Assembly: GCA_051954955.1 (NCBI GenBank)
Contig: JBQCHF010000211.1
Coordinates: 1-30,925, forward strand
Direction of reading: 5' to 3'
DNA length: 30,925 nt
From: JBQCHF01 sp051954955
Lineage (GTDB): Bacteria; Actinomycetota; Actinomycetes; Motilibacterales; Motilibacteraceae
Shown here in pieces: positions 14,762 through 22,751 of the stretch. A model generated the notes under the pieces. That model did no database searches and was not told the DNA's origin. It saw nothing but the letters and a program-made list of their open reading frames with translations. Each line of letters starts with the position of its first letter. The stretch's first letter is position 1. Position numbers and translations under genes: made by a program.

Positions 14762-15703
14762 TTACGAGGACGGCAGCGGGGCGCCCCCGCTGGATGCTGA
14801 GTCACCGCCGGAGGGGGAGGGGGGCGTCGGGTCTTCACCGGGCTCGACGTTGGTCCGGTGCGATCTCGGGTCGACGACTCGCTCCCGGCCGGGGCGCAGC
14901 CGTGCGGACACCACGATGTAGGCGACGGCGCCGAGGAACACGACGATGCTCGTCCACTGGTTCAGGCGCAGCCCGAGGACGTGCTCGGCGGTGTCGATGC
15001 GCAGCGCTTCGGTGACCGAGCGGCCCACGGTGTAGAGCGCCACGTAGAGAGCGAAGGCGCGCCCGTGGCCCATCCGGAAGCGCCGGTCGGCCCAGACCAC
15101 GAGTGCGGCGGCGATCAGGCACCAGATGGACTCGTAGAGGAAGGTGGGGTGGAAGGTGGCGTACTGCTCGTACCCGGGCGGCCGGTGCGCGGGGTCGATG
15201 CGCAGGCCCCAGGGCAGCGTGGTGGGTCGGCCGAAGAGCTCTTGGTTGAACCAGTTGCCCCAGCGGCCGACGGCTTGGGCCACCAGCAGGCCGGGGGCGA
15301 GGGCGTCGGCGAACGGCGGCAGCGGGATGCCTCGCCGGCGGCAGCCGATCCACGCCCCGACTCCGCCGAGCAGGACCGCCCCCCAGATCCCCAGTCCGCC
15401 TTGCCAGACATACAGAGCGCGGATCGGGTGACCGCCGGCGCCCCAGTAAGGCTCCGGGGTGGTGATGACGTGGTAGAGGCGGCCGCCGACGATCCCGAAT
15501 GGCACGGCCCAGATCGCGACGTCGCCCATCGTGCCCGGCAGGCCGCCCCGCGCCACCCAGCGGCGGTCGCCGATGATGACTGCCAGGACGATGCCGATGA
15601 TGATGGCGAAGGCGTAGGCGCGCAGCGGGAACGGCCCGAGGTGCCAGACTCCTCGACTGGGGCTGGGGATCGAAGCGAGCACGAGGCTCGCGGTGTGCGT
15701 CAT
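14762..15703 (-). CDS. lgt: Prolipoprotein diacylglyceryl transferase
   Basis: 313 aa. Lgt moves diacylglycerol from phosphatidylglycerol to the lipobox cysteine of prolipoproteins at the cytoplasmic membrane. The family signature is present: GRLYHV (R75), the Lgt box GRWGNWFNQELFG at 146-158, and FHPTFLYES further on, within about seven hydrophobic segments. A disordered polar tail of about 40 residues, common in actinobacterial Lgt, ends the protein. ATG 15703 has AGGAAA upstream. It lies 80 bases downstream of the minus-strand tlpA-like gene and may share its transcript. The lipoprotein thioredoxin at 18414-19076 is a natural substrate in the same neighbourhood. Chromosomes of this group often have a second lgt elsewhere. 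Confidence 0.95.
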   Translation of the reverse strand: MTHTASLVLASIPSPSRGVWHLGPFPLRAYAFAIIIGIVLAVIIGDRRWVARGGLPGTMGDVAIWAVPFGIVGGRLYHVITTPEPYWGAGGHPIRALYVWQGGLGIWGAVLLGGVGAWIGCRRRGIPLPPFADALAPGLLVAQAVGRWGNWFNQELFGRPTTLPWGLRIDPAHRPPGYEQYATFHPTFLYESIWCLIAAALVVWADRRFRMGHGRAFALYVALYTVGRSVTEALRIDTAEHVLGLRLNQWTSIVVFLGAVAYIVVSARLRPGRERVVDPRSHRTNVEPGEDPTPPSPSGGDSASSGGAPLPSS

Positions 15704-15783
15704 GGCGGCGGTTTCCTGTCAGATGGGCGATGACTCCTGCACCCGCGGTCTTGAGGGTGCCGAGCGAGCGGCGGACGTGTCTC

Positions 15784-16482
15784 TCACCTGGCGACCGCCC
15801 CAGCGCTCCGACCACCGAGGTTGCCCTGCGTCTGGTCAAGCAGGTCCGCGATCTCGTCGCGCAGCCTGCCCTCGTCGAGCCTGCCGACCTCGGTCGCTGC
15901 GACGTTGCCTGCCCGGTCGACGAAGATGGTGGAGGGGACGGCGTCGACGGGTACGAGTCCGGCCAGCTGGGCCAAGAGCTTGCCTTGTTGATCACTCACG
16001 CTGTGGTACGGCATCGCGTACCTTCGCTCGAAAGCCGTGGCGGCTGAGGCATCGTCCTTCACGTCGATGCCCACGAAGTGGACGCCTCGCGCCTGCCACT
16101 CGAGCGCTGCCTTCGCCAGAGTTGGCGCCTCGTCCCGGCAGGCATCACACCAGGACGCCCACGCGTTCACGACGAGGACTTGCCCTCGCAGGTCAGCCAG
16201 GGCCAGGCGCTGGCCGCCCAGCATCGTCCCTCGAAGCGGTGGGAGCGCTAAACGCTTGCCCGGCGGAAAGGTCGAGAAGCCGACTGTGAGGTTGCTGCCC
16301 CGCCTGCCGTCATCCGACCCAGTGGTGGCGGGTCGGGACGCCGGACGTGCCAGAGCGGTCAGGCCACCAGTGGTGACAAGCAAGCCGACCGCCAAGGCCA
16401 CCAGCAGCGTCCGACGAGGTCGACGATGGGGTGAGGGGGTCGCTGCCCCGGCGTCCTCGTGGCGCACTTCCCGCGTGCCCAT
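15784..16482 (-). CDS. Membrane-anchored TlpA/ResA-like thioredoxin
   Basis: 232 aa. ATG 16482 is preceded by GGAGGAGG, which fixes the start. A basic N-terminus and one membrane helix (about 25-46) anchor a periplasm-side thioredoxin domain. Its active site is WASWCDAC (C112, C115), followed by FVGIDVKDD and the cis-Pro strand VPSTIFVDRAG. Such proteins keep apocytochrome c or other exported thiols reduced, or act as membrane-bound disulfide reductases, with electrons from CcdA. It diverges from blaI, with a candidate BlaI operator between the two genes. It is a paralogue of the lipoprotein thioredoxin at 18414-19076, with CDAC in place of CPPC, so the redox potential and substrate may differ. 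Confidence 0.85.
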   Translation of the reverse strand: MGTREVRHEDAGAATPSPHRRPRRTLLVALAVGLLVTTGGLTALARPASRPATTGSDDGRRGSNLTVGFSTFPPGKRLALPPLRGTMLGGQRLALADLRGQVLVVNAWASWCDACRDEAPTLAKAALEWQARGVHFVGIDVKDDASAATAFERRYAMPYHSVSDQQGKLLAQLAGLVPVDAVPSTIFVDRAGNVAATEVGRLDEGRLRDEIADLLDQTQGNLGGRSAGAVAR

Positions 16483-16498
16483 CCCTCCTCCTTCTGTT

Positions 16499-16516
16499 AC
16501 GAACCACGATAGTAGG
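16499..16516 (-). promoter_or_regulatory. Candidate BlaI operator, site 1
   Basis: On the minus strand reads CCTACTAT-CGTGG-TTCGT. The same pattern, CCTACTAT-N5-TTCGT, occurs at 17936-17953. It lies 17-34 bases upstream of the tlpA-like start and about 100 bases upstream of blaI, where an autoregulatory site would be expected. BlaI/MecI operators in other bacteria contain TACTA/TAGTA half-sites, which the core resembles; the dyad symmetry is weak. Confidence 0.5.
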
Positions 16517-16617
16517 TAGGGAGACGCCCTTGCCCGCGGCCGGACCCTCGCGAATGCCTGTGCGGTGGGGCCGCCCTGGCACGATGGGTCCAGCCCTGAG
16601 GAAAGGAGGCGTGAGGG

Positions 16618-16989
16618 ATGCGGGTCATGGGTGAGCTCGAAGGCCGGATCATGGACCTGCTGTGGGACCGGGAAGGGCCGGTGACAGTGCGCGAGGTCTT
16701 GGAGGAGCTGGCCAAGGAGCGCAGCCTCGCTTACACCACCGTGATGACGGTCATGGACAACCTCCACCGCAAGGGCCTGCTGCGCCGGGAACGGTCCGGC
16801 AAGGCTTACCTCTATCGCCCGGCGATGGCCCGTAGCGAGCACACCGCCGACCTCATGGGCGAGTTGCTCGAGGGGAGCGGCGACCGGGCCATGACCCTGC
16901 TTCGCTTCCTCGACCGCATCGACCACGAGGAGCGGGCCAGTCTGCGCGCCTGGCTCAAGCGCAAGGACTTTCGTGAGGTGCGCGAGTGA
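16618..16989 (+). CDS. blaI: BlaI/MecI/CopY-family transcriptional repressor
   Basis: 123 aa, typical length. N-terminal winged helix: LEGRIMDLLWDREGPVTVRE, the recognition region TTVMTVMDNLHRKGLL, and a wing SGKAYLYRP. A C-terminal helical dimerisation region (HTADLMGELLEGSGDRAMTL) follows. In this family the repressor is inactivated by proteolysis after signalling through a BlaR/M56 peptidase; CopY members instead respond to copper through a CxC motif, absent here. ATG 16618 has AGGAGG eight bases upstream. Its stop overlaps the next gene start by four bases (GTGA). The neighbours suggest control of thiol-redox and cytochrome c genes rather than a beta-lactamase; no beta-lactamase gene is in the window. 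Confidence 0.92.
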   Translation: MRVMGELEGRIMDLLWDREGPVTVREVLEELAKERSLAYTTVMTVMDNLHRKGLLRRERSGKAYLYRPAMARSEHTADLMGELLEGSGDRAMTLLRFLDRIDHEERASLRAWLKRKDFREVRE

Positions 16990-17930
16990 GCGTGGCCCTG
17001 GTCCTGCTCGGCTATGCCGTGGCCCTGACGGCCTTCGCTCCTCTCGCCCTCTCGCGGGCGACGTGGCCCACTCGCGCTCCGCGCCTGGGTGTGCTGGCTT
17101 GGGGCGTCCTGGCCTGGACGGCCGTCTCGGCGGTCGTGCTCGCCGGGGTGTCGCTCGTGCTGGGAACGGACGCGGTCAGCGCCGGAGTAGGGGACTGGCT
17201 CGGTGTCTGCGCGGCCAGTCTCCGCCGGGCCTACGCGAGCCCGAGCAGCGCTTCGACTGCCGGGGTCGGCGCTGCGCTGGTGCTCGGGGTCCCGGGCAGG
17301 CTCGGGTGGTGCGCCGGGCGCTGGGCGTGGTCCGATACGCGGGCGCGGGCCCGTCTGCGGGCCCAAGTCGATCTCCTCGGTGACCGAGGCATCGTCCCCG
17401 GCGTAGTCGTCCTTGACCGGGCAGAGCCGTTGGCTGTCTGCGTCTCCGGGGACAGGGGAAGGGTCGTGCTGACGTCCGGTGCGATCGACGCGCTCGCTCC
17501 TGACGCGCTGCTGGCGGTTCTCGCCCACGAGCGAGCCCATCTGCGGGGCCGTCATCATGCGGTGCTCGGGCTGTTCCTCGTCCTGCAGCTCGCCTTTCCA
17601 TGGGCCGCGTTCTTCCGGTCCGCAGCGGCGTCAGCGGCTCGACTCCTCGAGCTCGCGGCCGATGACGAGGCGGCGAGCCGCGTTGGTCGGCACGCCTTGC
17701 GCGACGCCCTGACGGCACTCGCGCTGCATGCACCCGGCACGGGGCTGCTGGCTGCCTCCGCCGTGGCAGTCCGGGAGCGGATCGCCCGCCTCGAGGCCGC
17801 TGCACCGCTCCGGCATCCGCCGCACGTCCTGCTCGGCTCGCTGACGCTGCTGGCCGCCGCCCTCCCAGCGGTACTTCTGGGATCGCCCATAGCAGCCGCC
17901 GCGCTCGCGAGGGTGTGCCGGATCGCCTGA
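16986..17930 (+). CDS. BlaR1/M56-like integral membrane metallopeptidase without sensor domain
   Basis: 314 aa, GTG start overlapping the blaI stop. Hydrophobic segments near 5-22, 35-60 and 92-108 precede a zinc peptidase domain with HERAH (H181, E182, H185) and the third ligand in ELAAD (E222). Two more hydrophobic stretches lie at 190-210 and near the C-terminus. In staphylococcal BlaR1 an extracellular penicillin-binding domain senses the signal; here nothing follows the last helix, as in the short M56 proteins common in actinobacteria. It presumably cleaves, or triggers cleavage of, the BlaI encoded just upstream. The signal is unknown; thiol/redox or metal stress would fit the neighbours. 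Confidence 0.88.
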   Translation: MSVALVLLGYAVALTAFAPLALSRATWPTRAPRLGVLAWGVLAWTAVSAVVLAGVSLVLGTDAVSAGVGDWLGVCAASLRRAYASPSSASTAGVGAALVLGVPGRLGWCAGRWAWSDTRARARLRAQVDLLGDRGIVPGVVVLDRAEPLAVCVSGDRGRVVLTSGAIDALAPDALLAVLAHERAHLRGRHHAVLGLFLVLQLAFPWAAFFRSAAASAARLLELAADDEAASRVGRHALRDALTALALHAPGTGLLAASAVAVRERIARLEAAAPLRHPPHVLLGSLTLLAAALPAVLLGSPIAAAALARVCRIA

Positions 17931-17935
17931 CCCCT

Positions 17936-17953
17936 CCTACTATGCTTCTTCGT
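17936..17953 (+). promoter_or_regulatory. Candidate BlaI operator, site 2
   Basis: CCTACTAT-GCTTC-TTCGT, matching site 1 in 13 fixed positions with the same spacing. It starts five bases after the blaR-like stop and ends 39 bases before the small membrane protein gene, so it may form or overlap that gene's promoter. Confidence 0.5.
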
Positions 17954-17992
17954 GGATGGTGCCGGCCCGGCGCCCCCGTCGAGGAGTAGCGC

Positions 17993-18271
17993 ATGACCTC
18001 AGACCACCCCCGGAAGGTGTGGACGGACAAGGACCTCCGCCGCTCCGGCGCCAGCAGACCGTGGCGCTCCCACCTCGCGCGGCTGCTGTTCGCTCTCGCG
18101 GTCATCGTCGCCGCTCAGCATCTTCTCGCCCACGCTGGTCTGCGACCCCTGCCGGTCAGCATGGGGTGGCAAGATCTATTCCTGGGATACCCCATGGCGG
18201 CCCTGATCGCGCTGAGCGCTGCGTTCCTGCTTCCGGCGCAGCGTCGTCCGAGTCGGCGGGGGCGGCGGTGA
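17993..18271 (+). CDS. Small two-helix membrane protein
   Basis: 92 aa. ATG 17993 with GAGGAG six bases upstream. A basic cytoplasmic N-terminus is followed by membrane helix 1 (about 29-48, LLFALAVIVAAQHLLAHAGL), a short loop PLPVSMGWQDLFLGYPMA, helix 2 (about 62-80) and a basic tail. The loop has conserved-looking aromatic and acidic residues and two His in helix 1 (H43, H47), which could bind a metal or haem, but I do not recognise the family. Placement between a BlaI-type operator and the ccs operon suggests a role in the same response. Confidence 0.75.
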   Translation: MTSDHPRKVWTDKDLRRSGASRPWRSHLARLLFALAVIVAAQHLLAHAGLRPLPVSMGWQDLFLGYPMAALIALSAAFLLPAQRRPSRRGRR

Positions 18272-18413
18272 CGCGCGCCCAGAGGACCGTGAGGCCGCCT
18301 GTTTCCGCGTGGCCACCCTGTACCGTGTGGCCGCGATCCGCCGCCTTCTTGTGCTCCGCACTTCCGCCCCAGACGTGAGCCGGCGCCACTACGGCCTGCG
18401 CTCGAACTGCCGG

Positions 18414-19076
18414 GTGCGTCCCGGGCGGGGTGGGGCCGGCCGCGCGCAGACCAGCCCGAGTCGAGCGCTTGCATCCGGGTTCGATCCGGTCCGACTCGTC
18501 GTTGCTGCCACTGCGGCGGCGCTGCTGCTGGCCGGCTGCTCGGCGTCCACAGGCTCGGGCAACGGACCGACCGGCGAGGAGCGCTACATCACCGGCGACG
18601 GCACGGTCGTCTCCTACGTGGCGTCCGAGCGCAAGCCGGTGCCCGAGTTCCAGGGCACGACGCTCGACGGCAAGGCCTTCGACTCCTCGTCCTTGAAGGG
18701 CAAGGTCGCCGTCGTCAACGTGTGGGGCTCCTGGTGCCCGCCCTGCCGGGCCGAGGCGCCCGCCCTGCAGCGGGTCCACCGGGCCACCCAGGACGCCGGC
18801 GTGGAGTTCGTCGGGCTGAACGTGAAGGACAGCCCGGACCCGGCTCGCGCCTACGTCGGCCGCTTCGGCCTGACCTACCCCTCCATCGAGGACAGCTCCG
18901 GCCAGGCCCAGCTCGCCCTGCGCGGGGTGATGCCGGGCGCGATCCCGAGCACGATCGTCGTCGACGCGCAGGGCCGGCTGGCGGCGTCGGCGTTCGGGGG
19001 TGTCACCGAGGTCGCGCTGCGGCAGATGATCGCCGACGCCGGTGGTCCGCCGGCGCCCACCGGAGCGGCGTCGTGA
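18414..19076 (+). CDS. resA: ResA/TlpA-like thioredoxin lipoprotein of cytochrome c maturation
   Basis: About 220 aa. The signal sequence ends in a lipobox LLAGC (Cys about residue 42 from the chosen start), so it is a lipoprotein. The domain carries WGSWCPPC (C108, C111), FVGLNVKDS and the cis-Pro strand IPSTIVVDAQG. ResA/CcsX reduces the disulfide in apocytochrome c haem-binding CxxCH motifs on the outer face of the membrane, receiving electrons from CcdA. The start is uncertain: GTG at 18309, 18375 or 18414, none with a good ribosome binding site; I chose 18414 as giving the most normal signal peptide. The stop overlaps the ccdA start by four bases. Confidence 0.88.
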   Translation: MRPGRGGAGRAQTSPSRALASGFDPVRLVVAATAAALLLAGCSASTGSGNGPTGEERYITGDGTVVSYVASERKPVPEFQGTTLDGKAFDSSSLKGKVAVVNVWGSWCPPCRAEAPALQRVHRATQDAGVEFVGLNVKDSPDPARAYVGRFGLTYPSIEDSSGQAQLALRGVMPGAIPSTIVVDAQGRLAASAFGGVTEVALRQMIADAGGPPAPTGAAS

Positions 19077-19834
19077 GCGCCGCCGACACCTTCACCAGCA
19101 CGGTCACCTCCGGCTCGCTGGCCCTCGCGCTCCCGGTGGCCGCCGCGGCCGGGCTGGTGTCCTTCCTCAGCCCGTGCGTGCTGCCGCTGGTGCCCGGCTA
19201 CCTCTCCTACGTCACCGGGCTGTCCGGGGCGGACCTGGCCGACGGCCAGCGGCGCCGGGCCGGGCGGGTGCTGCTGGGCACCGCGCTGTTCGTCCTCGGC
19301 TTCACCGTGGTCTTCGTCAGCGCCGGGGTGCTGTTCGGCGTCGTCGGCTCGTTCCTGCTCGAGCACACCCGCGCCATCCAGGTCGTCCTGGGCGCCCTCA
19401 CCGTGGTGCTGGGGCTGGCGTTCATGGGCTTCCTGCCGGGCACCCAGCGCGAGTTCCGGATCCACCGCACGCCGACCCTCGGGCTGGTCGGGGCCCCGCT
19501 GCTCGGGGTGCTCTTCGGCCTGGGCTGGACGCCCTGCATCGGTCCGACGCTGGGTGCGGTGCTGGCCCTGTCCACCACCACCGGCGGTGCCGGGCGCGGC
19601 GGTGTCCTGGCGGTGGCGTACTGCGTCGGGCTCGGGCTGCCGTTCCTGCTGGCCGGGCTCGCCTACCGCCGCGCGCTCGGGGCGTTCGGCTGGGTGAAGC
19701 GGCACTACGCCTGGGTGATGCGGCTGGGCGGCGGGATGCTCGTGCTGCTCGGCGTGCTGCTGGTGACGGGCCTGTGGGCCGACCTCACCGTGCGGCTGCA
19801 GGGCTTCGTCGGCGGCTTCACCACGATCGTCTGA
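19073..19834 (+). CDS. ccdA: Cytochrome c biogenesis protein CcdA (thiol-disulfide membrane transporter)
   Basis: 253 aa with about six membrane helices. Two conserved cysteines sit in the diagnostic motifs SFLSPCVLPLVPGYLSY (C35) and GWTPCIGPTLGAVL (C155). CcdA carries reducing equivalents from cytoplasmic thioredoxin across the membrane to ResA-type proteins. The GTG start overlaps the resA stop, and resB follows 49 bases later. The other exported thioredoxin (15784-16482) could be a second client. Confidence 0.95.
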   Translation: MSAADTFTSTVTSGSLALALPVAAAAGLVSFLSPCVLPLVPGYLSYVTGLSGADLADGQRRRAGRVLLGTALFVLGFTVVFVSAGVLFGVVGSFLLEHTRAIQVVLGALTVVLGLAFMGFLPGTQREFRIHRTPTLGLVGAPLLGVLFGLGWTPCIGPTLGAVLALSTTTGGAGRGGVLAVAYCVGLGLPFLLAGLAYRRALGAFGWVKRHYAWVMRLGGGMLVLLGVLLVTGLWADLTVRLQGFVGGFTTIV

Positions 19835-19883
19835 GCGGGTGGTCTGACATGCGCTGGTCCGGAGCAGAGGGAGAGGTGACGGC

Positions 19884-21560
19884 ATGAGCGTCGACGAGCG
19901 GGTCGGCGAGGGCCTGAGCACCTCCCCCGAGCGCCGCGAGGTCCGCCAGCCCGGCCTCGGCCCGGTCGGCTGGGCCCGGTGGGCCTGGCGGCTGCTCACC
20001 TCCATGCGCACCGCGCTGGTGCTGCTGTTCCTGCTCGCCCTGGCAGCGGTCCCCGGCTCGCTGCTGCCGCAGCGCCCGGTCAGCCCGTCCAAGGTCGCGG
20101 CCTACCTCGCCGACCACCAGACCCGCGGGCCGCTGCTGGACAAGCTGGGCTTCTTCACCGTCTACAGCTCGCCGTGGTTCAGCGCGATCTACCTGCTGCT
20201 GTTCGTCAGCCTGGTCGGCTGCGTGCTGCCGCGCGCCCGGCTGCACGCCAAGGCCGTGCGCGCCCGGCCGCCGGCGGCCCCGCGCCGGCTCGAGCGGCTG
20301 CCCGAGCACCGCGCGCTGCTCGTCGACGCCGACCCGGCCGCTGCCGTCGCCGCGGCCCGCGAGGTGCTGCGCAGCCGGCGGTACCGGGTCGACGTCCACG
20401 AGAACGACGCCGCCGGCGCCTGCTCGGTGGCGGCCGAGCGAGGCCACCTGCGCGAGACCGGCAACCTCGTCTTCCACCTCTCCCTGGTGCTCGTGCTGGT
20501 CGGCGTGGCCGCCGGCCACCTGTGGGGCTTCCGCGCCAACATCGTGGTGCCCGAGGGCAGCGGCTGGTCCAACGTCCCGGCGGCCTACGACGACGTCCGC
20601 AGCGGCCCGGAGACGAACCTGGCCGGTCTGGCGCCGTTCAGCGTGAACCTGTCCACGTTCACGGTGAGATACCAGGAGAGGGGGCAGCAGTCCGGGGCGC
20701 CGCGGGAGTTCTCCGCCGCGGTCACCTACCGTGTCGACCCGGGGGCGCCGGTGAGGTCTGCTGTGGTGTCGCCGAACCATCCTCTGGTGGTCGACGGCAC
20801 CAAGGTCTTCGTCACCGGCAACGGCTACGCGCCCCGGTTCACCGTGCGCGACGGCACCGGCAAGGTGGTGCTGCGCCAGGCGGTGCCGTTCCTGCCCCAG
20901 GACGGGAACATGACCTCCGTCGGCGTGGTGAAGGTGCCCGACGCGCAGCCCTCCCAGCTGGGCCTGCAGGGCCTGTTCCTGCCCACCGCGTTCGTCGACC
21001 CCGCCGCCGGGCCGATCTCGGTGTTCCCGGACACCAAGCAGCCGCGGGTGTTCTTCACGGTGTGGAAAGGTGACCTGGGGCTGGACTCGGGGCGGCCGCA
21101 GTCGGTGTACAAGCTCGACACCAGCAGGATGACCCAGCTCAAGAACCCGGCCGACCCCAGCAAGCCGCTGGCCAGGGCCCTGGCGCCCGGCCAGACCCTC
21201 ACCCTGCCCGACGGCCTGGGCTCGATCACGCTCGACGGCGTCTCCCGGTTCGCCAACTTCCAGGTGTCCTCGGACCCGGGCACCACCCCGTCGTTCCTCG
21301 GCGTCGTGCTCGCGCTGGCCGGGCTGGTCCTGAGCCTGTTCGTGCGCCGGCGCCGGGTGTGGGTCCGCGCGAGCGGCGGCGAGGGCGGGCGTACCGTGGT
21401 CCAGGTCGCCGGCCTGTCGCGCACCGACGAAGAGGGTCTCGGTAGCGAGGTCGATCAGCTTCGCGACGCCCTGGCCGAGCGCCTGGGCGTCGCGCCTGCG
21501 CAGGTCCAGCAGCCCGCCCTGAGCCGCAGCGGCGGGCACAGCGAGGAGGAGCACGCGTGA
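19884..21560 (+). CDS. resB: System II cytochrome c synthetase subunit ResB (Ccs1)
   Basis: 558 aa. Three membrane helices in the first 220 residues: SMRTALVLLFLLALAAVPGS with the family's LPQ (about 50), SAIYLLLFVSLVGCVLPRAR (about 95-115), and LVFHLSLVLVLVGVAAGHLW (about 197-216). A large extracytoplasmic domain then extends to a final helix near 472-490, and a polar tail follows. ResB works with CcsB/ResC to bring haem across the membrane and attach it to apocytochrome c. ATG 19884 is preceded by GGGAGAGG. The stop overlaps ccsB by four bases. Confidence 0.94.
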   Translation: MSVDERVGEGLSTSPERREVRQPGLGPVGWARWAWRLLTSMRTALVLLFLLALAAVPGSLLPQRPVSPSKVAAYLADHQTRGPLLDKLGFFTVYSSPWFSAIYLLLFVSLVGCVLPRARLHAKAVRARPPAAPRRLERLPEHRALLVDADPAAAVAAAREVLRSRRYRVDVHENDAAGACSVAAERGHLRETGNLVFHLSLVLVLVGVAAGHLWGFRANIVVPEGSGWSNVPAAYDDVRSGPETNLAGLAPFSVNLSTFTVRYQERGQQSGAPREFSAAVTYRVDPGAPVRSAVVSPNHPLVVDGTKVFVTGNGYAPRFTVRDGTGKVVLRQAVPFLPQDGNMTSVGVVKVPDAQPSQLGLQGLFLPTAFVDPAAGPISVFPDTKQPRVFFTVWKGDLGLDSGRPQSVYKLDTSRMTQLKNPADPSKPLARALAPGQTLTLPDGLGSITLDGVSRFANFQVSSDPGTTPSFLGVVLALAGLVLSLFVRRRRVWVRASGGEGGRTVVQVAGLSRTDEEGLGSEVDQLRDALAERLGVAPAQVQQPALSRSGGHSEEEHA

Positions 21561-22564
21561 GCAGTACGACGCTCGCGGGGTTGAGCAACGACCTCGTCTA
21601 CTCGGCGATCGTCGTCTACGCCTGCGCCATGGTGGCCGTGGCCGCCGAGTTCGCCTTCGGGCGCCGGGCCGGAGCCGTGGAGCCCGCGGCGGCCGTGCCC
21701 GCCCTGGCCAAGGTGCCGGCCACGGTCGGGGCGGGGACCGGGCCGGTCCCGGTCGCGCCACCGGCGGCCCCCGCGCTACGGTCGCGGCGCCGCGAGGAGG
21801 CCGGCCGGCGGGCGGTGAAGCTGAGCCAGGTCGGCGTCTCGCTCACCGTGCTGGGTTTCGTGCTGCACCTGCTCGGCGTCGTCGCCCGCGGTCTGGCCGC
21901 CGGGCGGGTGCCGTTCGGGAACATGTACGAGTTCACCCTCACCTGCTCGCTGGCCATCACGGCCGCGTACCTGGTGCTGCTGCGCAAGTACGACGTGCGC
22001 TACCTCGGCATCGTCGTGGTGCCCACGGTGCTGCTGAGCCTCGGCCTGGCCATGACCGTGCTCTACGTCGACGCCGAGCAGCTGGTGCCGGCGCTGCAGT
22101 CGGTGTGGCTGGTCATCCACGTCCTCGCCGCGATCGTCTCGGCCGGGGCGTTCTCGATCGGCGCGGGGCTGGCCGCGCTCTACCTGCTGCGCGCCCGCGC
22201 CGAGCGCCGCGCGCCGGAGTCGCTGGCCGACGGCTGGCTGGGCCGGGTGCCCAGCGCGGCCAAGCTGGACACCCTCACCTACCGGGTGCACGCCTTCACG
22301 TTCCCGCTGTGGACCTTCGCGATCATCGCCGGGGCCATCTGGGCCGAGAACGCCTGGGGCCGCTACTGGGGCTGGGACCCCAAGGAGACCTGGGCGTTCA
22401 TCACCTGGGTGTTCTACGCCGCCTACCTGCACGCCCGGGCCACCGCCGGCTGGCGCGGCGGCAAGGCCGCCACCATCTGCCTGCTCGGCTTCGCCGCCCT
22501 CACCTTCAACTTCTTCGGCGTCAACACCTTCATCACCGGCCTGCACAGCTACGCCGGCATCTGA
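21557..22564 (+). CDS. ccsB: System II cytochrome c synthetase subunit CcsB (CcsA/ResC)
   Basis: 335 aa with about eight membrane helices, GTG start with GAGGAGGAG upstream inside resB. The tryptophan-rich haem-handling motif is clear: WGRYWGWDPKETWAFITW at about 269-286, followed by FYAAYLHARAT. Further likely haem-ligand histidines occur in VIHVLAA, RVHAFTFP and near the end (LHSYAGI). Together with ResB it forms the haem lyase. It is the last gene of the resA-ccdA-resB-ccsB operon; a hairpin about 110 bases downstream probably ends the transcript. The region 30-75 is a Pro/Ala-rich insert common in actinobacteria. Confidence 0.95.
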   Translation: MSSTTLAGLSNDLVYSAIVVYACAMVAVAAEFAFGRRAGAVEPAAAVPALAKVPATVGAGTGPVPVAPPAAPALRSRRREEAGRRAVKLSQVGVSLTVLGFVLHLLGVVARGLAAGRVPFGNMYEFTLTCSLAITAAYLVLLRKYDVRYLGIVVVPTVLLSLGLAMTVLYVDAEQLVPALQSVWLVIHVLAAIVSAGAFSIGAGLAALYLLRARAERRAPESLADGWLGRVPSAAKLDTLTYRVHAFTFPLWTFAIIAGAIWAENAWGRYWGWDPKETWAFITWVFYAAYLHARATAGWRGGKAATICLLGFAALTFNFFGVNTFITGLHSYAGI

Positions 22565-22670
22565 TAGATCGGCCACGACAGGGGAGCGTCATCTGGCGCA
22601 GAAGCCCGCTGCTCACAGCGAAGGACAGGCCACCGGACCTGTGAGCGACTCCATGCTTCGACCGGCCGAA

Positions 22671-22689
22671 CGGTCGCTGCTAGCGACCG
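22671..22689. terminator. Likely bidirectional terminator between ccsB and nuoN
   Basis: CGGTCGCT, loop GCT, AGCGACCG: a perfect 8-bp stem with a three-base loop in the 187-bp gap between two convergent operons. There is no T-tract, as usual in high-GC actinobacteria. Confidence 0.65.
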
Positions 22690-22751
22690 GCACCTCAGAC
22701 GATGGGCTGACGACCGAGTCCCGCAGCGGAAGCGATGGACCAGCGGGAACG

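Noticed and set aside
16618..16989. CopY-type copper repressor instead of BlaI
   Set aside because: No CxC...CxC copper motif at the C-terminus.
18470..18500. T-arm-like CCGGGTTCGATCCGG
   Set aside because: No acceptor or anticodon stems around it, T-stem does not pair fully, and it lies in the signal-peptide coding part of the resA-like gene.
19818..21761. 647-aa minus-strand frame opposite resB
   Set aside because: Low-complexity His/Arg/Gln/Ala shadow of resB.
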